Assembly (NCBI GenBank): GCA_039725955.1
Contig: CP091034.1
Coordinates: forward strand, 2,604,001-2,668,000
Reading direction: 5' to 3'
Origin: Sinorhizobium sp. B11
GTDB lineage: Bacteria > Pseudomonadota > Alphaproteobacteria > Rhizobiales > Rhizobiaceae
DNA length: 64,000 nt
The notes beneath the pieces are model-generated. The model was not told the origin of the DNA. It saw only the letters and a program-made list of their open reading frames with translations, and made no database searches. Positions 57,477-64,000 of the stretch are shown here, in pieces. Both the position numbers and the translations under genes were made by a program. The stretch's first letter is position 1. Each line of letters begins with the position of its first letter.

Positions 57477-58313
57477 ATGGACCGCATCACCGTCACCGAT
57501 GTCCGCAAGACCTTCCAGCTAAAGCCCGGCCAGACGGTACAGATCGACGGCCGCCCCTCCGACCGCGTCACGGTCTTGAACGGCATCGATCTCACCATCC
57601 GCAAGGGGGAGTTCATCACCCTCGTCGGCCCGAGCGGCAGCGGAAAATCCGTGCTTCTCGACATTATCGGCGGCCTGACCGAAGCCTCCGACGGCGTTGT
57701 TCGGATCGATGGCAAGCACATCGTCAAGCCGGACCCGAAGACCGGCTATGTCTTCCAGCAATATGCGCTCTTTCCCTGGCGCACGGCCCTTGCCAATATC
57801 GAATATGCGCTTGAGGTCCACGGCGTTCCCAAGCGCGAGCGCACCGAAAAGGCCCGCTATTTCCTCTCGCTCTTCGGGCTCTCCGGATTCGAGGATCGTT
57901 TCCCCAACCAGCTCTCCGGCGGCATGCAGCAGCGCGTGGCGATTGCCCGCGCGCTCGCGACCGATCCGGAAGTGCTGCTGATGGACGAGCCCTTTGCAGC
58001 ACTCGACGCCCAGACCCGCGAGATCCTGCAGACCGAGCTTCTGCGCATCTGGGAGAAGATCAACACGACCGTCGTCTTCGTCACCCACTCGATCGACGAG
58101 GCGATCTACCTCGCCGACCGCATCGTCGTCATGACGGCGCGCCCCGGCACGGTGAAGGAAATCATCGATATCGACCTGCCGCGCCCGCGCGATGGCGACA
58201 TCAGAGCAAGTGCGGAGTTCAACGCCCATCGCGGTCGCGTCTGGGAAGCCCTTAGGGACGAAGTGAACAAGGCGCAGAAAGATTGGGCGCTTTCACCGGC
58301 TTACGCCCACTGA
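57477..58313 (+). CDS. SsuB/TauB-type ABC transporter ATPase
   Basis: A 278-residue ATPase of the nitrate/sulfonate/taurine import family: Walker A VGPSGSGKSVLLD near residue 50, Q-loop FQQYALFPWRT near 93, signature LSGGMQQRVAIARAL near 145, Walker B LLMDEPFAALD and switch VTHSIDEAIYLA. It energises the permease encoded next. ATG 57477 follows GGAG; a longer frame open from 57204 overlaps the ferredoxin and is not used. Confidence 0.93.
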   Translation: MDRITVTDVRKTFQLKPGQTVQIDGRPSDRVTVLNGIDLTIRKGEFITLVGPSGSGKSVLLDIIGGLTEASDGVVRIDGKHIVKPDPKTGYVFQQYALFPWRTALANIEYALEVHGVPKRERTEKARYFLSLFGLSGFEDRFPNQLSGGMQQRVAIARALATDPEVLLMDEPFAALDAQTREILQTELLRIWEKINTTVVFVTHSIDEAIYLADRIVVMTARPGTVKEIIDIDLPRPRDGDIRASAEFNAHRGRVWEALRDEVNKAQKDWALSPAYAH

Positions 58314-58329
58314 AACCGGGAGAACTGAT

Positions 58330-59187
58330 ATGGCCTATGTTACCGACAAGACCGTCCTCGGCGCCGAGCCTTTTCCCGCCCGGCAAAAGCGTGCCGCCCC
58401 GCGCGCCAAACGCCGCATCGAATTCGGCGCCGCCACCTATGGCCTGCCGCTGATGATCGTCTTCTTCGGCCTTTGGGAGATCGCGCCGCGTCTCGGCTGG
58501 CTGAACCGCATCTTCTTCCCGCCGCTCAGCGAAGTGCTGGAAGCCTGGTATGCGATGCTGCTCGACGGCACGCTCTCGGCCAATATCGGCATCAGCCTTG
58601 AGCGCGCCGCCATCGGCTTTCTGCTTGCCGTTGTAGTCGCCGTGCCGCTCGGCTTCCTCATGGGGCGTTACACGCTCTTCGAAAAGGTCTCCGACCTGCT
58701 CGTCCAGACGCTGCGCAACACCTCGCAATTCGCCCTTCTGCCTGTTTTCATCCTGCTGCTCGGGATCGGCGAGGCATCGAAGATCGCCATCTGCTTCTAT
58801 TCGTCGGTCTTTTTCCTGCTGATCAACACGATCTCGGGCGTCAAGTCAGTCGACCCGCTGCTCCTGAAAGCCGCCCGCTCCATGGGCACGTCCGATCTCG
58901 ACATGTTCCGCAAGGTCATCCTGCCGGCCAGCATTCCCTCGATCGTTTCGGGCATGCGCCTTGCCGTCAAATCCTCGATCTTCGCCGTCATCGGCGCGGA
59001 AATGCTCGCCGCCAAATCCGGCCTCGGATTCCTGATCCAGCAGTCGCAGCTGATGATGGAAACAGCCGACATGTATGCCGGCATCATCACCATGACCGCG
59101 ATCGGCCTGCTCGTGAACTACCTGCTCGTCTGGTTCGAGCGCTGGGCGACTGCCTGGAAGGGCAGCTACGAAATCTCTCACAACTGA
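58330..59187 (+). CDS. SsuC/TauC-type ABC transporter permease
   Basis: A 285-residue inner-membrane permease with about six hydrophobic segments and the ATPase-contact loop (LLKAARSMGTSDLDMFRKVI, then LPASIPSIVSGMR) of the sulfonate/nitrate family. A charged N-terminal region of 35 residues precedes the first helix. It follows the ATPase gene by 16 bases with CGGGAGAA as ribosome site. Confidence 0.93.
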   Translation: MAYVTDKTVLGAEPFPARQKRAAPRAKRRIEFGAATYGLPLMIVFFGLWEIAPRLGWLNRIFFPPLSEVLEAWYAMLLDGTLSANIGISLERAAIGFLLAVVVAVPLGFLMGRYTLFEKVSDLLVQTLRNTSQFALLPVFILLLGIGEASKIAICFYSSVFFLLINTISGVKSVDPLLLKAARSMGTSDLDMFRKVILPASIPSIVSGMRLAVKSSIFAVIGAEMLAAKSGLGFLIQQSQLMMETADMYAGIITMTAIGLLVNYLLVWFERWATAWKGSYEISHN

Positions 59188-59216
59188 ATGAATACCGTTT
59201 CTGAAGGGGACATCAC

Positions 59217-60251
59217 ATGACAAACTTCAACCCATCGATCCTGCGCCGCACGCTGCTATCAGGCCTCGCGGCCCTCGCCCTCGGCAGCGCCGCCCTCACC
59301 GGCCCGGCTCTCGCCGAAGACAAGCCCGAAATCATCCGCATCGGCAGCACGGCCCCCGGCCACCTGAAATTCATCCTCGAACGCCATAGCGGCTCGCTCG
59401 CCAAGGAGTTCGAAAAGGACGGCATCAAGGTCGAGTTCATCGCCTTCACCAATGGCGGCTCGGAAGCCACGACCGCGCTTGCCACCGGCGCCGTCGAATT
59501 CATCTACACCGGCAATAACCCGGCGCTGCGCGTCGCCGCTGCCGGCGCGGACGTGAAGGCCATCGGCCTTTCGAGCTATGTAAAAGCCAACGGCTCGGCG
59601 ATCATCGTCAAGGCGGATTCGCCGATCAAGTCGCTCGCCGATCTCAAGGGCAAGAAGGTCGCCTATCTCGCCGGCACCGTGCGCCACTCCACTTTCGCCA
59701 AGGCGCTGAAGTCCGTTGGCCTGTCTCTCACCGATGTGGAATCCCTCAACCTCGCCTTCGATGCCTCGGGCCCGGCGCTGGTACGCGGCGATGTCGATGC
59801 CGTCGTCGAAAGCGGCGATGTCGCCGCCAAGCTCGTCGAAACCGGCCAGGCCCGCGTCATCCTCGACGCTTCCTCGCATCCGGAATGGTCCGCCCCCTTC
59901 GTCATCTCCGCCAACGGCGAATTCGCTAGAAAATACCCCGATCTCGTCAAACGCCTCCTGAAGGTCGACATTGAAACCGCCCGCTGGGCCGATGCCCACC
60001 CGGAAGACACGATCAGGATCTTCGTCGATGAAACCAAGTCCTCGGAAAAGTCCGTCCGCGAAACCTACAAGGACAACGTCTTCTACCAGGATCCGAAGAT
60101 CACCCCGGAAGCGCTCGCCTCGCTGAAGAGCGAGGAACAGTTCATGGCCGATGCCAAACTGCTCAAGGGCTCCGTCGACTACGACAAGTGGATCGATACC
60201 AGCTTCCTCGACGCAGCCTACAAGGAAGTCGACGCCAAGAAGTCGAACTGA
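59217..60251 (+). CDS. SsuA/TauA-type ABC transporter substrate-binding protein
   Basis: A 344-residue periplasmic binding protein with a Sec signal peptide (LLSGLAALALGSAALTGPAL, ALA before EDKPE). The mature part begins IIRIGSTAPGHLKFILERHS and has the NMT1/sulfonate-type blocks FTNGGSEATTALATGAVEFI, SPIKSLADLKGKKVAYLAGT and DVDAVVESGD. Related proteins bind alkanesulfonates, taurine, nitrate or aromatic acids. It is the last gene of the operon and is followed by a long hairpin. Confidence 0.92.
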   Translation: MTNFNPSILRRTLLSGLAALALGSAALTGPALAEDKPEIIRIGSTAPGHLKFILERHSGSLAKEFEKDGIKVEFIAFTNGGSEATTALATGAVEFIYTGNNPALRVAAAGADVKAIGLSSYVKANGSAIIVKADSPIKSLADLKGKKVAYLAGTVRHSTFAKALKSVGLSLTDVESLNLAFDASGPALVRGDVDAVVESGDVAAKLVETGQARVILDASSHPEWSAPFVISANGEFARKYPDLVKRLLKVDIETARWADAHPEDTIRIFVDETKSSEKSVRETYKDNVFYQDPKITPEALASLKSEEQFMADAKLLKGSVDYDKWIDTSFLDAAYKEVDAKKSN

Positions 60252-60265
60252 CCAACGGGGCAGCG

Positions 60266-60361
60266 CCGCCAACCTCTCCGCCGTCATGCTCGGCCTGTCC
60301 CTGATATCTGCTGCCGTTCGATATCAGGCGCAAGGCCGAGGATGACATTGAGTTGGCGGCA
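60266..60361. repeat. 96-nt long inverted repeat after the ABC operon
   Basis: The arms 60266-60309 and 60321-60361 pair over about 40 bases with a few bulges: GCCGCCAAC/GTTGGCGGC at the base, CTCGGCC/GGCCGAG in the middle, CCTGATATC/GATATCAGG at the top, and an 11-nt loop. It starts 14 bases after the binding-protein stop. It may act as terminator or 3' stabiliser, or may be a dispersed palindromic element. Confidence 0.7.
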
Positions 60362-60434
60362 AAGGCCTTGCCGACAGATTGAACCCGCGCCAAAGCCGGC
60401 GCTCTGCTCTTCCGGCAGTCGGCAACAAGGAAGC

Positions 60435-60650
60435 CTACCCCGCCAGCTTCACGATCACCTGCCGATAGGTGACCGCAAACGTCTGATGAAGCTCGGGGTT
60501 CGCCCCTGCACGGACGATTTTTGATGCCGCGACGAGATCGTCGGCGTCGAGTGCCGCCGTCAGCCGCGATGTCGCTGTGAATATCGGAGAATTGGCGCCT
60601 TTCGCAATATCTCTGGCGTCGTGCGCAACTGATCTGGCATGATGCGCCTG
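60435..60650 (-). pseudogene. Open frame without start codon, probable 5'-truncated gene remnant
   Basis: A minus-strand open frame of 71 codons has protein-like content (ANSPIFTATSRLTAALDADD, LVAASKIVRAG, HQTFAVTYRQVIVKLAG) but no ATG, GTG or TTG before the last few codons, and a TAA directly upstream. It is probably the 3' end of a lost gene; no family recognised. Confidence 0.35.
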
Positions 60651-60687
60651 TTACCTTGCGTTCCATGCAAGAGCAAAAGGTGCATTC

Positions 60688-61515
60688 ATGAACAGCAAAT
60701 CCCAACCCACGGCCCTCGTCACCGGCGCGTCATCCGGCATGGGAAAAACCATCGCCGGACGCCTGATCGCTGACGGCTATCTAGTCTATGTCGCCGCCCG
60801 CAGCGTCGAGAAGATGGCCGACCTGGCAGCGCTTGGCGCAATCCCGCTGCGGATGGATATTTCCAAGGAAGACGACATCGTGGCCGCGGTGCGCACCATC
60901 ACCGAGAAATCTGGTGGTGTCGATGTCCTGGTCAACAATGCCGGCTTCGGTCTCTACGGCCCTGTCGAGGAGATCCCGCTCGATGAGGCGCGCTACCAGT
61001 TCGAGGTCAATGTCTTCGGCCCCGCGCGCCTGACCCAGCTTCTGCTCCCGGCGATGCGGGCGCGCGGCGCAGGCACCATCGTCAACATCACCTCGATGGG
61101 CGGCAAGATCTATACGGTGCTGGGCGCCTGGTATCACGCCACCAAACATGCGCTGGAGGGCTGGTCGGACAGTCTGCGGCTGGAGCTCGAACCCTTCGGC
61201 ATCCGCGTCATCGTGATCGAGCCGGGGCTTATCGAGACGGGCTTTGGCGATGCAGCGTCCAGAGGCATCCTCGAACGGTCCGGCACCGGTCCCTACGGCA
61301 AGCTCGCGCAGCGCGTGGCAGCCTCCATCGACAGGAGCTATGGCCGCGGCCAAGGCACCGACCCGAAGGTCATCGCCGATGTCGTCAGCAAAGCCCTCCT
61401 GTCGGCCCGGCCCAAAACCCGCTACGCAGCGGGCAAATACGCAAGGATGATGATCTGGGTGCGCAAGTGGCTGGGCGACCGCGTCTTCGACCGGCTGATC
61501 AAGAGCCAGATGTGA
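60688..61515 (+). CDS. Short-chain dehydrogenase/reductase
   Basis: A 275-residue classical SDR: ALVTGASSGMGKTIAGRLIA near residue 9, VNNAGFGLYGPVEEIP near 92, the Ser region IVNITSMGGKIYTVLG and the catalytic YHATKHALEGWSDSL. This subgroup (with IRVIVIEPGLIETGF) is often annotated as oxidoreductase of unknown substrate. It is followed 22 bases later by an AraC regulator on the same strand, so the two probably form a small operon. Confidence 0.92.
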   Translation: MNSKSQPTALVTGASSGMGKTIAGRLIADGYLVYVAARSVEKMADLAALGAIPLRMDISKEDDIVAAVRTITEKSGGVDVLVNNAGFGLYGPVEEIPLDEARYQFEVNVFGPARLTQLLLPAMRARGAGTIVNITSMGGKIYTVLGAWYHATKHALEGWSDSLRLELEPFGIRVIVIEPGLIETGFGDAASRGILERSGTGPYGKLAQRVAASIDRSYGRGQGTDPKVIADVVSKALLSARPKTRYAAGKYARMMIWVRKWLGDRVFDRLIKSQM

Positions 61516-61537
61516 CGGCCAGGCGGAGGATGCAGCG

Positions 61538-62539
61538 ATGACCAGGGACACGGGCGACAGGTGCCGGCTGCCGCAGGCCTTCTGGCGGGCGGCAGAGCGC
61601 ATGGGCCTGCCCGCCCCGGTCCTGCTGCGGCAGGCCAGGCTGCCGGCGACACTGCACATTGCGCCCGAGACGTGGCTGTCCACCGCACAGTATTTTGCGC
61701 TGTGGCGTGCGGTCGAAACGCTCTCGCAAGATCCCGCGATCGGCCTCAGGATGACCGCCGAGACCGATACCTCGCTGCACCCGCCCTCCACGATGTCGGC
61801 CTTCTTCGCGCGCGATTACCGGGATGGGCTGCACCGGCTGGCGCGGTTCAAGCGGCTCTGCACCCCGGAGGAACTGACCGCAGCCGAGAGCGGGAGCGAA
61901 TGCCGGGTCGCGGTGCGCTGGCTTCATACCGATGAGGCCGAACCGGATGCGGCAGCCGACGTCACCTTTGCGGCAATCCTCGAGCTCGGACGGCGGGGAA
62001 CGGGGCGGCACCTCACGCCGATCCGGGTCGAGATGACCAGAACCGAGCCCGTGACCGAGGTGCACCGATCCTATTTCGATGCCCCTGTTCGTACTGGCTG
62101 CGCGCAGAATGCGCTGGTGCTGGATCGCGCCGACCTCGACCTGCCTTTCGCAGGATATAACCCCGAACTGCTTGCGATCCTCGACCCGTCCCTTGCCGCA
62201 TCGCTTGGCGAGATCGAAGCGCAATCCTCGCTGACCGATCAGGTGAAGATCCTGATCAAGCGCCGCATCGCCAGCGGCAAGCCCGATATTGCCGATGTGG
62301 CCCGCGAAATGGGCATGAGCGAGCGCACCCTGCAGCGCCGCATCACCGAACAGGGCACGAGCTATCGCGGCCTGCTGGACGAGGCGCGGCGCGAACTCGG
62401 CCGCCAGCTGCTGTCCGACGGACAGAGCGGCATCGACGAGATCGCCTTTCTGCTCGGCTTTCAGGATACGAGCTCGTTCTATCGGGCCTTCCGTGCATGG
62501 GAAGGACTTACGCCGGCAGCGTGGCGAGACCTTCACTGA
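61538..62539 (+). CDS. AraC-family transcriptional regulator
   Basis: A 333-residue AraC protein. The N-terminal 200 residues resemble the arabinose-binding-domain-type (Arabinose_bd, OruR-like) sensor: PETWLSTAQYFALWRAVETL, DYRDGLHRLARFKRLCTPEE. The C-terminus holds two helix-turn-helix units (IADVAREMGMSERTLQRRIT and IDEIAFLLGFQDTSSFYRAF, then TPAAWR). It lies behind the SDR, which it may regulate. Confidence 0.92.
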   Translation: MTRDTGDRCRLPQAFWRAAERMGLPAPVLLRQARLPATLHIAPETWLSTAQYFALWRAVETLSQDPAIGLRMTAETDTSLHPPSTMSAFFARDYRDGLHRLARFKRLCTPEELTAAESGSECRVAVRWLHTDEAEPDAAADVTFAAILELGRRGTGRHLTPIRVEMTRTEPVTEVHRSYFDAPVRTGCAQNALVLDRADLDLPFAGYNPELLAILDPSLAASLGEIEAQSSLTDQVKILIKRRIASGKPDIADVAREMGMSERTLQRRITEQGTSYRGLLDEARRELGRQLLSDGQSGIDEIAFLLGFQDTSSFYRAFRAWEGLTPAAWRDLH

Positions 62540-62760
62540 AAGGTTGATCGGGCGCCACCCCTCGGTCGGTTTCGGCACGACAGAAATCCCGGTTCTCGGC
62601 TGCCCGACGCCGATAGCTCCCGTCTCCGCTTGCCTGCCCGCGCAGACGCCGCCCGGCGCCCCCGAATTTACGCCGATAGTACCGTTACGTACTTTCGCGC
62701 CGCGCACAAAGGGCTTAAAATTGAGACAAGACTAAAATGCCGTCCGAGGGGGATATTGGC

Positions 62761-63507
62761 ATGGGGCTTCAAGGCAATACCACAAGGCGGTGCAGCAGCC
62801 GCAGGACCGCCGTTGGCACGGCGGCCATAACGGCGCTTCTGGCCGCTCAAAATGCAGCGGCCGAGGATGCGGCAGCACCGCAACCCTATCATGACGCTCT
62901 CACCAACCATGTGCCCGGTTTCATCACCGCGCCTGGGCAGACCGACATTCTCTTCATTATCGTCATCGTGTTTCTGCTGGCGGTCGTTCTCGTCATCGGC
63001 AACCTGTATTTCCAGCTCCATGCCGTTCCCGAGCGCATCGCGCACAAGACGAACAAGGTGCAGATGGAGATCGTCGCGGTACTGGCGCTGATATCGCTCT
63101 TCACGCACAACCACATCTACTGGATCATCGGCCTGCTGCTTGCGTTCATCCGCATTCCGGATTTCTCGACGCCGATCTATTCGATCGCGCGGTCGATGGC
63201 GCGGCTCGCCAACCGCGATCCCGCTGAGATCGACAGCGCGGCGGCGCCAGTCGCCCATTCGCCGACGGCCCACGAGCCGCCCGCCCCCGCACCAGTCAAC
63301 CCTGCACCAGTCCACTCCGCGCCAGTCAACCCTGCACCGGCCACCGCAGCCCCGATCGCTGCAGCCCCAAGCGCCAAAACCCCGACCGCGGGCGCCCCGA
63401 TTGCCCCAGTGCCGGTTGCTTCCCATCCGCAGCCATCCGGCCAGACGAACGCACAGCAACCTGCCGAAAATGCGATAAGGACCGGCCCGCACGAAAGGGG
63501 TATCTGA
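62761..63507 (+). CDS. Membrane protein with Pro/Ala-rich tail (YibI/DUF3302-like partner of HlyD adaptor)
   Basis: A 248-residue protein. A hydrophobic N-terminus (GTAAITALLAAQNAAAE) is probably a signal peptide. Two membrane helices follow (ILFIIVIVFLLAVVLVIGNL and MEIVAVLALISLF plus YWIIGLLLAFI). From about residue 165 it is a repetitive PAPVNPAPVHSAPVNPAP-type tail of over 70 residues, probably periplasmic or extended. The core resembles YibI, which pairs with the HlyD-like YibH, and an HlyD-type gene follows 2 bases later. The start at 62761 follows GAGGGGG; a longer frame begins at 62737. Confidence 0.68.
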   Translation: MGLQGNTTRRCSSRRTAVGTAAITALLAAQNAAAEDAAAPQPYHDALTNHVPGFITAPGQTDILFIIVIVFLLAVVLVIGNLYFQLHAVPERIAHKTNKVQMEIVAVLALISLFTHNHIYWIIGLLLAFIRIPDFSTPIYSIARSMARLANRDPAEIDSAAAPVAHSPTAHEPPAPAPVNPAPVHSAPVNPAPATAAPIAAAPSAKTPTAGAPIAPVPVASHPQPSGQTNAQQPAENAIRTGPHERGI

Positions 63508-63509
63508 CC

Positions 63510-64000
63510 ATGCTCGAACTGATGCTTTGCTCGATGCTGACCATCCTCCCCGACTATCTCTTCCGCCGTTATGTCCAGGACAAGCGCATCGGCCGCGAGA
63601 TCACCCTCTACAGCATGTGGTACGAGCTGCGCTGGGGCATTACCGCCTGCCTGCTGCTCACCATATCGCTGATCACCATGATCTTCTATTTCCACCCGGC
63701 GACGAAGAGCGTCACCGCCGTCTTCCGTACCGTAACCATCCTGCCGGAAACCATTGGCCGGGTCGACGAAGTCTATGTTGGCCTCAACCAGAAGGTGGAG
63801 GCCGGCGCGCCGCTCTTCCGGCTCGACGATTCCGCCCAGAAGGCCGCACTCGATGTGGCGCACAAGCAGATCGCCGAGGTCGAGGCTGAGACAAAGGTCG
63901 CCGAGAGCGAGCTTGCCAGTGCCGACGGCGTGATCCGGCAGGCGGAAGGCGCCCTGCAGGTATCGATCGACGAGCTGCAGATGAAGACCCAGCTCCTGAA
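63510..64000 (+). CDS. HlyD/EmrA-type membrane fusion protein (3' end outside window)
   Basis: The first 163 residues of a periplasmic adaptor protein. One membrane helix (WGITACLLLTISLITMIFYF) anchors it, followed by the biotinyl-lipoyl-like half PETIGRVDEVYVGLNQKVEA, GAPLFRLDDS, and the start of the coiled-coil hairpin (AHKQIAEVEAETKVAESELA). Such proteins link inner-membrane transporters to outer-membrane channels. ATG 63510 is two bases after the stop of the previous gene. The window ends inside the coiled coil. Confidence 0.9.
   Translation, partial: MLELMLCSMLTILPDYLFRRYVQDKRIGREITLYSMWYELRWGITACLLLTISLITMIFYFHPATKSVTAVFRTVTILPETIGRVDEVYVGLNQKVEAGAPLFRLDDSAQKAALDVAHKQIAEVEAETKVAESELASADGVIRQAEGALQVSIDELQMKTQLL

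Larger units (their letters stand above)
60252..60687. other. Intergenic stretch between the ABC operon and the SDR gene
   Basis: 436 bases with no intact gene. It contains the long hairpin 60266-60361 and, on the minus strand at 60435-60650, an open frame without a start codon that looks like a gene remnant. The SDR promoter must lie in the right part. Confidence 0.6.

Overview
The window is a GC-rich chromosomal segment that looks like an alphaproteobacterium of the order Hyphomicrobiales (Rhizobium/Agrobacterium-like). The evidence is base composition and codon use, a dispersed intergenic repeat of a kind I associate with rhizobia (52889-52958), a second palindromic element (30084-30229), and the density of ABC transporters and LysR, MerR and LacI regulators. 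This assignment is inference. No rRNA, tRNA, CRISPR array, integrase or transposase was recognised.

Layout. (1) 3-5455: a sugar-uptake operon with a LacI regulator (5' end cut off by the window edge), a Tat-exported binding protein, two permeases and a DUF2961/GH172 glycosidase; no ATPase is present. (2) 5530-30000: mostly single genes and divergent regulator-target pairs. These include a PAP2 phosphatase followed by a DedA remnant, an HNH protein, a DUF1906-SH3-CHAP putative lysin, a MerR/MFS pair with a SoxR-like operator, a glutathione transferase, SDR enzymes, a glycine/asparagine-repeat secreted protein, a fluoride channel under a fluoride riboswitch and terminator, a DUF4242/LAL-regulator pair, an M15 peptidase, a LysR/AEC-transporter pair with a T-N11-A box, a hybrid histidine kinase, a methyltransferase, and a 32-codon membrane peptide gene on the minus strand.

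(3) 30362-40533 and 46400-53635: two blocks of podovirus-type genes. The first has T7 gp11-, gp12-, gp13- and gp14-like proteins, a large injection-type protein, a tail fibre and a small fibre-linked protein. The second has two very large polyvalent virion-type proteins and three small holin-like membrane proteins. No portal, capsid, terminase, polymerase or integrase gene lies in the window, and ordinary chromosomal genes flank the set on both sides. The blocks are separated by 6 kb of unrelated genes (VOC protein, LysR, aldo/keto reductase, frameshifted nitrilase-like gene, three membrane or secreted proteins), and a membrane alpha/beta-hydrolase is inserted in reverse orientation. Two enzyme-like domains in the big proteins have lost their expected catalytic residues. 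A short-tail ejection apparatus without a head is the most unusual thing here: a decaying prophage, or a domesticated tail/ejection device.

(4) 53845-64000: a GNAT-like protein; a compact operon joining a thioredoxin-like protein, an AprA-like flavoprotein and a two-cluster ferredoxin to an SsuABC-type ABC transporter, which looks like import coupled to redox processing of an unidentified, possibly organosulfur, compound; a 96-nt hairpin after that operon; an SDR and an AraC regulator; and the start of a YibI/YibH-like membrane protein plus HlyD-type adaptor pair that runs off the window end.
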